A stretch of DNA of 64,000 nt from Bacteroidales bacterium (GTDB lineage Bacteria; Bacteroidota; Bacteroidia; Bacteroidales; UBA932). The notes beneath the pieces are model-generated. The model searched no databases. It had not been told where the DNA came from and saw only the letters and a list, made by a program, of their open reading frames with translations. Of the stretch, positions 54,501-62,352 are shown one piece after another. How positions within the stretch are numbered: the stretch's first letter is position 1; each line of letters begins with the position of its first letter. Position numbers and translations under genes: made by a program. The stretch spans positions 1-64,000 of the forward strand of contig JAQYTJ010000011.1 in assembly GCA_028724885.1 (NCBI GenBank), in the 5' to 3' direction.

Positions 54501-54874
54501 ATTTGTTCCTCTTTGATATTACAAATCAAGGAAAGACGCCAATTATTATTCTCGGAGAACACAGCAATAGCCGCATCAAATTCTCCCCACTGAGGGTTTA
54601 CAAATGATTTAACTAACTGATTAAGCCCCACCTTTTTATGAACAACTGACCCTTTAGATATCGTGTACCAGAACAGACCAATCCTGAAATGGTCAGTACT
54701 ATTGAGCGTTCCAAGGAAATAACCACGCTCATCGTCAGACTCGTTTATCAATTCAGGAGTTTTTCTTATCTCTTGTGCATTAAAGAAATCTTGCAGAAAT
54801 ACTTGCCAATCTGCGAGATTGAAAGAGGATTGAAACAAAGACCTCAAATCAGAGTTAGAATATATTCTTGCCAT
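51566..54874 (-). CDS. Eco57I/BREX PglX-like N6-adenine DNA methyltransferase with invertible specificity end
   Basis: 1102 residues. The SAM-binding motif ILDPACGSGAFPMGLL is near residue 480 and the catalytic NPPY motif in DIIIGNPPYIQLQ near 680. A C-terminal TaqI-like specificity region (about 812-1102) is the part replaced by inversion. The N-terminal about 440 residues are conserved in the large Eco57I-type methylases. Encoded 8 bp after the PLD-helicase, so the two form a modification/restriction pair. Methylates adenine at a site set by the current C-terminus. Confidence 0.9.
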   Translation of the reverse strand: MARIYSNSDLRSLFQSSFNLADWQVFLQDFFNAQEIRKTPELINESDDERGYFLGTLNSTDHFRIGLFWYTISKGSVVHKKVGLNQLVKSFVNPQWGEFDAAIAVFSENNNWRLSLICNIKEEQMSPKRYTYVFGESNNLYNTPVSRFLFLQEKGISFENIKNAFSVEALTKQFYNELFEWYQWAISEENGVYFPNNTAIEDDDRENIDTKIIRLITRLMFVWFIKQKDLVPNKLFEASFISTILKDFDPESESSGNYYNAILQNLFFATLNRAIEDEEGKHRGFAKLASKDVKTLYRYEEMFSISEDEVIKLFSGIPFLNGGLFECLDKTKTIDGVQKAYNFDGFSRNDKKFADGRYRNRAFIPNSLFFKQDKGLFSILSRYNFTIEENTPNEQQVALDPELLGKVFENLLGAYNPETKETARNQSGSFYTPREIVNYMVDESIISYLGESDQVREMLSPDYQYDPSKCDLYKDITEKLKSIKILDPACGSGAFPMGLLNRIVDLITKLSPETDVYSLKLQIIENCIYGVDIQSIAVQISKLRFFISLICDCEKDENKPNFGIPTLPNLETKFVCANSLIDKKSEEAQGNLFEDPRIQETKDALIQLREDHFLAKSASQKRRLREKDDELRLTLATLLADNDLATREDAEQMAKWNPYDQNVSSPFFSAEWMFNVKDGFDIIIGNPPYIQLQNNGGELNKLYAPCDFQSFASTGDIYCLFYERGWQLLKENGHLCFITSNKWMRAGYGEKLRTFFANNTDPKLMIDFGGVKIFESATVDTNILLYEKSKNTHHTRCAVTNKQNKDSINNLSVFVQQQGTFCDFSGGDSWVILSPIEQSIKRKIEAVGTPLKDWDIQINYGIKTGYNDAFIISTEKRNEILANCKTEDERQKTEELIRPILRGRDIKRYGYEWAELWLINTHNGVKGRIPRIMIEDYPAVKAHLDQFWDKIKDRADQGDTPYNLRNCAYLDLFFQPKICWKAVGRNLTFAIVDSGIFLTAPASFISAGGSNKYLLAFLCSAIGKYYIYKNSDTTGAGDIMLNIQSLIRFSIPKIKISDMLLIERMIDQISEKYDPMLQSTIDSKIFSLYGFDKDEIKVINDV
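52374..52442 (-). repeat. 69-bp inverted repeat, expressed copy
   Basis: Inside the methyltransferase gene at codons 812-834; perfect inverted match to 50552-50620. Crossover here would exchange the 3' coding ends. Confidence 0.93.
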
Positions 54875-54882
54875 AATATCTG

Positions 54883-57800
54883 CTATCTAAAGGTTTCAGA
54901 AATAATAATTTGGGGATCAGATATCTCCTGTTGCTTTTTCTGACCATCCGATAAATCAGAATGGTACTCATCAACCAAACGGTCAATCTTAAGAGTTATC
55001 TCATACTCATGGCTCTTCATTTTCATACGATCGTTCTTGTACTCTCCAGAGAGAGCCTTAAGATCTCTTGGCAGATGAGCGTAAACACCTTCCGATACAT
55101 AATTCATCAGAATGTCACATTTTCCCTTTAATTCGACATCATCTGTAATTTGTTTTATCGTCCTGAGGAACTTGTTTGCAATGAGAGAAATCTTATCAAG
55201 ATCGGCTCTTTTTGCCGTATGGTCATCGGTAGATTCCATTACAGCATAAGTATAACTCTCAAGAGCCCTGTTAACGTGCTCGAAATGCAAGTTATCAGAA
55301 CCAAAAGGAGCAGGAGCCTCTTCTGGCTTAGCCTTAAGAGATTTTACTGCTTCAAGAAAATCAATTGGCATTGAAAGAGTCTTCGTGACACGATAAAACT
55401 CTGTCTTGATGTCAGAAGATACGAAGACAATGGACTCTCCGGAATGTTTTCCGGTATCTCTCATAACTCGACTTTTCATCGGGAGAGACTTAATCTTATT
55501 ATAGAGTTTCCTGTTTTTATTATAAAGCTCACGGACCTCACGCAATAGCTGGATTTTCTTGTCAACGGCATCGTGAACATTACTGTCGAACATCTCAAAT
55601 TGCTTAACAATTTCCTCGCGAGAATATATTTGCGCATCTTCTCCAAAAGCAGAGTGGAAACCCTGCAGCTTCAAAAGCGCATTTTCGTACAACTGGATCT
55701 CTTTATTTCCTTGCTGCGAAGGATAAAACATGTAGTTGTAAATATTATCTGCGACTGATCCGATTCGATTGACTCGCCCTATTCTTTGCATAAGCCTTGT
55801 GGCGTTCCATGGAGAATCATAGTTTACAATAACATTTGATCGATGCAGGTTTACACCTTCAGCAAGGACATCCGAAGTCAGAATAATATTATACTGATTC
55901 TTCTTTTCCCGTGAATTGGCATCAAAATTCTCTTTTATAATCTTGCCCACCTTATTCCGGTTTTCTGAGGTCACAAGTATGACATCATTAAGTCCGAGCT
56001 CGTTTGTCATTTTCTTGTAAAGGTAGTTTAAGGTATCTACGCTTTCCGAGAATATGACCAACTTGCTGCCCTGATTGATGGAAGGAGACATGAGTTCTGA
56101 TGCCAAAACCGCTTTGAATTTATCAAACTTCGGATCGGTATCCTCTTTATCCCAGTCTTCGTTTAGGTAATTCAGAACCTCAAGATCATCATGAAGCAGT
56201 TTCAAAAAATTCGGATCGAAATCTTCCGGTTTGAACAAGATATCTTCTTCCAGATAACCTTTTTCGATGGCGTGTTCAATTATCTCGTCAAGCTCCATCC
56301 CTTTAGCCTGTAAATCTTTAACTTTTAGGTCTGGCGCCATTATTACCTTGCCCTCTTCAAACATATGTATCATGTCTGCCGTAATCTTTTGAAGAGTGTG
56401 CAAAGACTTCTTGAAAGCATAAAAACTGCTTTCAAGTCGCTTTACCATATGAACACGATAAATACCGGCAAGTGTCTGGCCAATATGTTCTGCGTTATTA
56501 TATCGTGCTTTCAGTTCCGGCTTGAGAAATTCAATTGCTCGGTATCTGGCATATTCCAGATGCATGGGATTTTGAGTATCAGTCAAAAAGCTCAGAGTCT
56601 CATAGAACCTGTTGCTGGTATCTTCGTCCATTTGATATTCAAGCTCATTCGGCGGAAGGATGGTCGGAAATACAATTCCCTGCTGCTGTAAATCTTTTCT
56701 ATAGTCCGCATCATTTAGAATATTATGGCGTGTCCTACGTACAGTTACCTTGTCAATAACCTTCTCGCGAATCTCCGCATAGATTGCGTCAACCTCCTCA
56801 GTTATATTTCGAGAATCGCGCTCTCTCATGAGTTTACTATAATTCTGAATGTGCGGCGCAAAAAATGCCTTCAAATTTGGGATTCCATCAATTGTACAGC
56901 TTTGACTGTTTTGAAACAACAATAGCTGATTCAACAGATCTTGAGGTCTATTGTTTAGCGGAGTCGCGGAGAGAAGCATGACTTTCTTTTGATAGCTTCT
57001 CAATAAGCCAACGTTAGAGCATGGAGATTTGCATATTTTCTGAAGCTCATCATACTTCCCTGATTGGTCGCTTCTAAAACCATGGGCCTCATCTACAATA
57101 ATCAGATCGAACTCCTCTTTTTCTTTGTATTGATTCTCTCCATTAAGAATCTTTTTCAAACTGCCATTGGTAATGAACTGAGCTTTACGTTCAATGCTGA
57201 ACAGTTTGAAAGTTGATTTCCAGTTCTCTTCCAAAGCAGGTGGATAGATCACAAGCACGTTGGTGTTTTTGCCATTAGCCTCTATAAACCTTTTTGCGAT
57301 CATGCTTGCAATCATTGTCTTACCAAGACCAACCACATCTGCAAGGAAAAGTCCATTGTGTTTCAAAAGCATCTGATATCCTTGGATAACAGCATCCTTC
57401 TGATATTTCAGGTCAAGAACGCCATCTGGGAGTTGGATTGTAAAATCATCCTCCACTTGATCACCAAATGTATCTATCAGGACTTTGATGTAGATCTCAT
57501 ATGGGGTTGGTTGATACCCAAGGTAAGTCTTCTTCTTGTTCTCTTCAATGTCATCAATAGTAAGTGGTACGGATTCACTCCATAATTTGTCAAACTCTCC
57601 TTTACAAAAATTAACATCGTCAAAATCTTTCAGGGCGACATTCAATTCGTATCTTGGAGGCTCAGTAATTCCGAGACCAGATTCAGAAATGTTTGATGAG
57701 CCCATAATAACCCATCCATCTGTATTCTCGTTAAACTCATTAGGAAGGCATAAATAAAATTTTGCATGCAGGTTCTTAGTACCATGAATTCGCATCTGCA

Positions 57801-58161
57801 ACCGGCCTGACAACAAATCATCGCACATCTGCAGGATGCCTTGCTCAACCTCAGCATCATATTTGGCGTTCAGTATATCCTCTTTGAACTGTTTACTATA
57901 TATCTCTTTAGCTTTGGTATCATCAGTAAGCATCAACAACGCCGGGTTATGGCTCTTAAAGATGGAATCCACGTTAATTCCAACAAGAATTTTGATCTCG
58001 GAAACATCACCCAATTCTCTTCTAAGCTTAAAATAGCCAGATGACCTGAAGAAACCGACCACTGCTAAAAAGCGATCAAAATTCATCATACCCTTAGCGA
58101 TACCCTTCAATTTAGAAAAAAGGGTATTCTCACCATTGTTGTTAAAAAATTTGGTACTCAT
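54883..58161 (-). CDS. phospholipase D-like nuclease / SNF2-type helicase, restriction component
   Basis: 1092 residues. The N-terminal PLD domain (about 1-190) has NLHAKFYLCLP and WVIMGSSNISESGL, one HKD-like motif, so a dimer is likely. A helicase core follows: Walker A ADVVGLGKTM (about 285), DEAH in IIVDEAHGF, SATPLNN, and motif VI QRIGRVNRIGS (about 795). Such a nuclease-translocase would cleave DNA lacking the partner's methylation. Begins the two-gene transcript. Confidence 0.9.
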   Translation of the reverse strand: MSTKFFNNNGENTLFSKLKGIAKGMMNFDRFLAVVGFFRSSGYFKLRRELGDVSEIKILVGINVDSIFKSHNPALLMLTDDTKAKEIYSKQFKEDILNAKYDAEVEQGILQMCDDLLSGRLQMRIHGTKNLHAKFYLCLPNEFNENTDGWVIMGSSNISESGLGITEPPRYELNVALKDFDDVNFCKGEFDKLWSESVPLTIDDIEENKKKTYLGYQPTPYEIYIKVLIDTFGDQVEDDFTIQLPDGVLDLKYQKDAVIQGYQMLLKHNGLFLADVVGLGKTMIASMIAKRFIEANGKNTNVLVIYPPALEENWKSTFKLFSIERKAQFITNGSLKKILNGENQYKEKEEFDLIIVDEAHGFRSDQSGKYDELQKICKSPCSNVGLLRSYQKKVMLLSATPLNNRPQDLLNQLLLFQNSQSCTIDGIPNLKAFFAPHIQNYSKLMRERDSRNITEEVDAIYAEIREKVIDKVTVRRTRHNILNDADYRKDLQQQGIVFPTILPPNELEYQMDEDTSNRFYETLSFLTDTQNPMHLEYARYRAIEFLKPELKARYNNAEHIGQTLAGIYRVHMVKRLESSFYAFKKSLHTLQKITADMIHMFEEGKVIMAPDLKVKDLQAKGMELDEIIEHAIEKGYLEEDILFKPEDFDPNFLKLLHDDLEVLNYLNEDWDKEDTDPKFDKFKAVLASELMSPSINQGSKLVIFSESVDTLNYLYKKMTNELGLNDVILVTSENRNKVGKIIKENFDANSREKKNQYNIILTSDVLAEGVNLHRSNVIVNYDSPWNATRLMQRIGRVNRIGSVADNIYNYMFYPSQQGNKEIQLYENALLKLQGFHSAFGEDAQIYSREEIVKQFEMFDSNVHDAVDKKIQLLREVRELYNKNRKLYNKIKSLPMKSRVMRDTGKHSGESIVFVSSDIKTEFYRVTKTLSMPIDFLEAVKSLKAKPEEAPAPFGSDNLHFEHVNRALESYTYAVMESTDDHTAKRADLDKISLIANKFLRTIKQITDDVELKGKCDILMNYVSEGVYAHLPRDLKALSGEYKNDRMKMKSHEYEITLKIDRLVDEYHSDLSDGQKKQQEISDPQIIISETFR

Positions 58162-58184
58162 ATTAATCCTTGCCTACAATCCCA

Positions 58185-58192
58185 CAAAGATA
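58185..58192 (-). promoter_or_regulatory. promoter -7 box of the helicase/methyltransferase operon
   Basis: Minus-strand TATCTTTG 24 bp upstream of the helicase ATG. The nearest TTG is 24 bp off, longer than ideal; a second TACATTTG lies at 58279-58286 with a TTG 18 bp away. Confidence 0.5.
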
Positions 58193-58412
58193 CCACAGGC
58201 CTGTGACAGCTCGTGTCAATCAGCCAAAAATGTAAACAAATAATTGTCTTTTGTAAGGGTATTCTTTACTTCGTCTCACAAATGTAGCAAAATTTCCGCA
58301 CAGCCAATACCAACATATGAATAATATTCATATATTTACGTCAGTTAAACGCCAATCGTTTAGCGATTTAGCCAAGACAACTGAAAGGAACAGACCAGAA
58401 TATAACCGCAAA

Positions 58413-58450
58413 CCCATAGTCCTGCAAGGGGGATTATGGGCTTTTTGTTT
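58413..58450 (+). terminator. rho-independent terminator-like hairpin
   Basis: CCCATA pairs with TATGGG with a short inner stem, followed by CTTTTTG. There is no plus-strand gene upstream, so it may end an untranslated transcript or a leader of the next gene. Confidence 0.6.
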
Positions 58451-58486
58451 ATAGCACAATTATTAACACCAAACGTATAACACATT

Positions 58487-59042
58487 ATGACACAACAGTT
58501 ACTGAAAAGTCGTCTTCTGGGAAGCGCACAGTGCGCTCCGGAGCAGACGCAGCCTGACTTCGATGCTCAGTTAGAAGAGTTCAAAGCGATCGTTCATTCA
58601 GTCCTCTACAGCGAGTCCGGATACATCGCCATCGCGCAGAGCCTCGATGAGGCCCTCGGCCTTCTCGAAGAATGTCTTGCAAGCAAACAAAGAACGCAGC
58701 CTGAGTCCTTACCTTCGTCGGGCGATCCGCCATCTCAATCTATGCATCAAGCAGAACGATCTGCGCCTGACCTATCCTGAACTCTTCACCCCCTCTACAG
58801 CCAGAACTTCGGTCATCACTCAAATGGAACGGCAAGAAGTCCAGCTCTACGAACTTCTCATCCTCCTCGACAATCTCGACATAATCACCGAGAACGGAGC
58901 CCCGGCATCCTTCTCCACTCTCGTCCGGGAGTCCTCTCGCACCTTGGGACTGCGTTACGACACAGACTGCCACAATGAACGCCGCAGGATCCTCGCCCGC
59001 AGTACCACGCCGGACGGTCTTCATTTACAGGCTGAAAAGTGA
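58487..59042 (+). pseudogene. hypothetical mobile-element gene with frameshift
   Basis: The first frame (from ATG 58487) runs to about 58690 as a helical protein, LDEALGLLEECLASKQ, then turns into Ser/Pro-rich nonsense. A second frame from about 58690 continues sensibly (SLSPYLRRAIRHLNLCIKQ, VQLYELLILLDNLDI) to 59042. A one-base indel in the A-rich stretch near 58685-58695 explains this. Family unknown. Confidence 0.6.
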
Positions 59043-59184
59043 GGGATTCAAAAATGATGAAATTTTTTCTGATTGACTCATAGCATCTTACAAAGACAAA
59101 CCTCCCCAGTAGGGAGGTGGGACGTCTTGTTGTGTGTTGTTCAAGTGAAGACCTTTGCACTAGTAAATCAAACTTTTCGAGGCA
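59043..59184. other. intergenic spacer with hairpin
   Basis: Contains CCTCCC/GGGAGG hairpin at about 59101-59118, in the leader of the HTH gene. Nothing else supported. Confidence 0.4.
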
Positions 59185-59529
59185 ATGGATCTGAAATACA
59201 TACTGAGCGACATCCAGCGATCGATAGACGATCTGCAGGGTAAGCTTAACCTGCTGCGGAGTGTTGAGACCGGCACCCTGTACGATGTGGATGTCCTGAT
59301 GACACGCAAGGAGGCGGCTTACTTCCTCGGCAAGAGTCTGCGCCAGATAGACCGTCTGTGTAGTGAAGGCCGCTTGAAGCGCAGCTACACAGACCGGGGA
59401 GGTGTGCGTATCCGCAAGAACGATCTGTTAGAGTACAAAGGCTTGGAGCTCACACCGATGACCTCCTGCAAGGGGACGGAGTCCATGTCCGAGTTTGAGA
59501 GGATAATTCAAAAATACAAAGTGAAATGA
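59185..59529 (+). CDS. helix-turn-helix (excisionase/MerR-like) protein of mobile element
   Basis: 114 residues. DVLMTRKEAAYFLGKSLRQI followed by SEGRLKRSYT is the HTH_17-type pattern of Bacteroidota mobile elements. A coiled N-terminus precedes it. Its stop overlaps the start of the replication initiator (ATGA). Confidence 0.75.
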   Translation: MDLKYILSDIQRSIDDLQGKLNLLRSVETGTLYDVDVLMTRKEAAYFLGKSLRQIDRLCSEGRLKRSYTDRGGVRIRKNDLLEYKGLELTPMTSCKGTESMSEFERIIQKYKVK

Positions 59530-60512
59530 ACTATATCGCAGAAATCAATCGCTTCCACGAGCTGCTGCCGCAGAGCCGCATGACTCCGAGTTCGATCGCT
59601 CTCTGGTATAGCCTTATGCACATCTTCAACAAGGCCGGCTGGCCGAGCGAGAAGACCGTCAGCCTCGACCAGATCAAGCAGGACACCAAGCTCTCAAAGG
59701 CATCCATCTACCGGGAGATAGTACGTCTCCAGAACGATGGCATCATCACCTTTATAGCCGGATCGGGATCTCGCTCCTGCACCTTCCGGATGCTGTCCCT
59801 TTCAAAGAGCTGGCGTCTCAGATTGGAACGTTGGAGTTCCACAGTTAAACGCCACAGACCTCAAAAAAAGATGCTCCGGAGTCTCAAATCGAGCCGCCAC
59901 TGTCTCAGATTGAAACGCCAGAAGGTTCAATACCTATTAAAGAAAATATAAACTTATTTAAACAAGATAATATAGAAACTAATAAAAGAAAAAACGCCGG
60001 TTCGGAGGCCTCTAAGCCCAAACAAACCGTAAAGACTTCTTCAAGTCCAAAAAAGAAAAAAGTTCCGCGCAAAAAGAAAAGCACACCGGAGGTCAAAATT
60101 AGACCTCGAAAGGTGGCTCTCTACGGTGGATGAGCCTTGGCAGGGACTGATGCGGCAGTGGCTTGAGTACAAGATCCTCCGCAGGGAACGGCACAAGACC
60201 GAGTTAGGCGTGCGCAAGTGCCTCACCTTGATGCCGAACCTCTCCTGTGGCGATCCGAGGATAGCGCAGATGATTATCTACCAGAGCAACGCCTCGAACT
60301 ATGCCGGCCTCTTCCCACTCAAGCGTGGCTATGGCCAGATCCCCACTCCGCATGGAGGTGGTGGCACCACAGCGTCCCGCACTGAGGCTCCACGGTACGG
60401 CAAGTGCATCTGGCAGATCACCCAGACGGAGGACGAGGCCAAGTGGCAGCGCCTGCTGGAAAATTTCCGCGAGACGGTCTATGACCCGGAAAAGAACAAG
60501 AACAAACAATAA
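59526..60512 (+). pseudogene. decayed replication initiator-like gene
   Basis: N-terminal winged-helix part (SSIALWYSLMHIFNKAGWPSE, SKASIYREIVRLQNDGIITF) is intact. Three lesions then break it: a 1-base frameshift near 59806, a TAA at 59846-59848 where GAA would continue the frame, and another frameshift near 60118. The C-terminal DUF-like part (EPWQGLMRQWLEYKILRRER, YGKCIWQITQTEDEAKWQ) remains open to 60512. Likely a DnaD/RepA-like initiator of a plasmid or integrative element. Confidence 0.75.
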
Positions 60513-60520
60513 AACATTAC

Positions 60521-61159
60521 ATGAATATGGCAACGATTATGACTATCAATCAGCTCGTGACGAAGATGATCCAAGAGAAGGTCATAGATGAGAGGGTGCC
60601 ATGGCATTGGAGCTGGGGCGACCGGCAGAAGTGCGCCGCCTTCTTCATCGACATCTTCACCAATGTGGACGGAACAATCATCGAGTACAGGCATCTGCCG
60701 GAGTATGAGGGTGTCATCGACTGGATGACGGACACCGATGACAATGGCCTACTGCTCAGCGGAGACGGTGGCCGGGGCAAGAGCATCATCCTGAACTATG
60801 TCCTGCCGGTGCTCTTCCGGATGAAAGGCAAGGGCTTCCGGTCGGTCTCTGCTCAGGACCTGTACAAGACTCACCCTTATCAGCAGAACTGCGGCTATTA
60901 CCAGAGGCCGGAGACCTACCTTGACCTGCTGGAGCGCAGTCCCTTCCAGGCCATCGATGAGCTGGGCGTGGAGGGTATGTACAATGACTACGGCGAGAAA
61001 TGCGAGGGCATCAATCTCATCCTCAATGCCGCCGAGCGCTACCACCGCCCGGTGTTCATCACCACCAACCTCACCGAGCAGCAGATCCTGAACCGCTACG
61101 GCGATAGGACCTTCGACCCCTGCAGGACAGTCAAGTTCAACGGCGAGAGCCTAAGATGA
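60521..61159 (+). CDS. DnaC-like helicase loader ATPase
   Basis: 212 residues with Walker A LLLSGDGGRGKSIIL (about 75-90) and Walker B-like FQAIDELGVEG (about 145). The C-terminus FITTNLTEQQILNRYGDRT is typical of mobile-element DnaC-type loaders; the tail after GDRT is slightly short. 8 bp after the broken initiator, so the pair would have started replication of this element. Confidence 0.82.
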   Translation: MNMATIMTINQLVTKMIQEKVIDERVPWHWSWGDRQKCAAFFIDIFTNVDGTIIEYRHLPEYEGVIDWMTDTDDNGLLLSGDGGRGKSIILNYVLPVLFRMKGKGFRSVSAQDLYKTHPYQQNCGYYQRPETYLDLLERSPFQAIDELGVEGMYNDYGEKCEGINLILNAAERYHRPVFITTNLTEQQILNRYGDRTFDPCRTVKFNGESLR

Positions 61160-61169
61160 TAGCGCCGTC

Positions 61170-61466
61170 ATGCCGACAATCAAGAAAAGCAAACACTGTC
61201 CTTGGATGCCTCAGTGCAAACCCTTCGAGGGCTTTGCTCATCACAACACCGAGTTCTACCGGAGCCGGCCTTGGAGAAGGCTTCGCTCCGTCAAGCTCCG
61301 GCAGTATCCCCTGTGCGAAAAGTGCCTGCGGCGGGGACGCACCATACCAGCGACAGTGGTCGGCCACATCACTCCGATCAACAAGGGCGGAGCACCGCTG
61401 GACCTTAGTAACCTGCAGTCGCTGTGTTACCCTTGTCACAGCCGTAAATCTGCTACGGACAAGTAA
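61170..61466 (+). CDS. HNH endonuclease
   Basis: 98 residues: FYRSRPWRRLR, PLCEKCLRRG, VGHITPINKGGAPLDLSN and LQSLCYPCH give the zinc-binding Cys pairs and the H-N-H catalytic motif. Small HNH nucleases of this type occur in phages and mobile elements. 10 bp after the loader gene. The following 61467-61633 holds no supported gene. Confidence 0.85.
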   Translation: MPTIKKSKHCPWMPQCKPFEGFAHHNTEFYRSRPWRRLRSVKLRQYPLCEKCLRRGRTIPATVVGHITPINKGGAPLDLSNLQSLCYPCHSRKSATDK

Positions 61467-61633
61467 AGAGGAGGTGAGTATGAATTAGACCAGAATTTAG
61501 AACCGATCAGAATGGATGTGATGGTGGAACGTCAAAACACAAATGTGGTTGCAAGCATTGACTAATCTTCCTTGAAGAGCCTCCATCCATTCTCTGCAGA
61601 CAGTCACCCAAAGACAGAATACAGTATCGTACA

Positions 61634-61831
61634 ATGAGAACAACGTTAACACTGAATCAGATAGTCGATGAGTGGATCTCGGAGACGGATGCGCTAACGG
61701 CAACCCTGAGTGACTATCGACGCAAGATTGGCCTGTGGTTCCGCTACCTTAAGACTCGCGGCGTGGATCCGAGGGAGCCGGGGCGAAGTGATGTCATCGA
61801 CTACAAGGTTCAGCCTCTTTTATTATATTGA
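61634..61831 (+). pseudogene. truncated tyrosine recombinase (N-terminal fragment)
   Basis: 65 residues matching only the SAM-like core-binding domain (TLNQIVDEWISETD, SDYRRKIGLWFRYLKTRGVD). It ends abruptly at KVQPLLLY; the catalytic domain is missing. The join near 61808 marks the right edge of the decayed element. Confidence 0.78.
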
Positions 61832-61845
61832 TATAGGAATATATT

Positions 61846-62010
61846 TTATTCCTCTTCTGGCTTAAAATCTTCTTTGCCAACTCCGCATAGAGGGCATACC
61901 CAATCTTCAGGAAGGTCCTCGAAAGCAGTCCCCGGAGCTATTCCGTTATCTGGATCCCCTGCGGCCGGATCATAAACATAGCCGCAAACATTGCAAACGT
62001 ACTTTTTCAT
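61846..62010 (-). CDS. rub: rubredoxin
   Basis: 54-residue one-iron electron carrier. Four Cys in [12 protein letters not shown] and [14 protein letters not shown] bind Fe, and the length is standard. In anaerobes it feeds electrons to peroxide and superoxide reductases. ATG at 62010 (MKKYVC) chosen over an upstream start because the promoter (TSS near 62026) lies just before it. Confidence 0.95.
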   Translation of the reverse strand: MKKYVCNVCGYVYDPAAGDPDNGIAPGTAFEDLPEDWVCPLCGVGKEDFKPEEE

Positions 62011-62031
62011 AATGGTTCTTTTATTGTTTTG

Positions 62032-62061
62032 CAAATATAGCGAATATTTTATCTATTGCAA
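62032..62061 (-). promoter_or_regulatory. promoter of rubredoxin
   Basis: Minus strand TTG (62061-62059), 19 bp, TATATTTG (62039-62032), followed by a leader of about 15 nt. Strong consensus match. Confidence 0.78.
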
Positions 62062-62215
62062 CAGTTAATTTTAAAGATTCTATTTTGCGCATATCTCAGA
62101 TATGAGGGAACATGGCAAAAAGCGAGGCTCAGGCCAGAACCATGTGCTGGCTGTAAATCAGATACTTTTAAGGCAGTCTCCCGAATGATTTGCAAAGAAT
62201 GACATAGGAGCAGAT

Positions 62216-62256
62216 TGTAAAATCTGCTTTACAGTTTTTGTAAAGAATCTTTACAA
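62216..62256. promoter_or_regulatory. tandem TGTAAA/TTTACA operator-like palindromes
   Basis: TGTAAA-ATCTGC-TTTACA at 62216-62233 and TTGTAAAGA-A-TCTTTACAA at 62238-62256, centres about 22 bp apart. They lie about 100 bp upstream of the permease gene and may bind a regulator of it. Confidence 0.5.
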
Positions 62257-62352
62257 TACTTATAATTGTCGTTAATATTAACTAATTGATTTTTAACATG
62301 TTGAGCGTAATGGTCTGTAAGTTGTTTCTCAAATGCGACAAAATATATTAAT

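Noticed and set aside
51566..58161. Complete BREX or DISARM system
   Set aside because: Only the methylase and PLD-helicase are present; no PglZ, BrxC, DrmB or other required genes are in the window.
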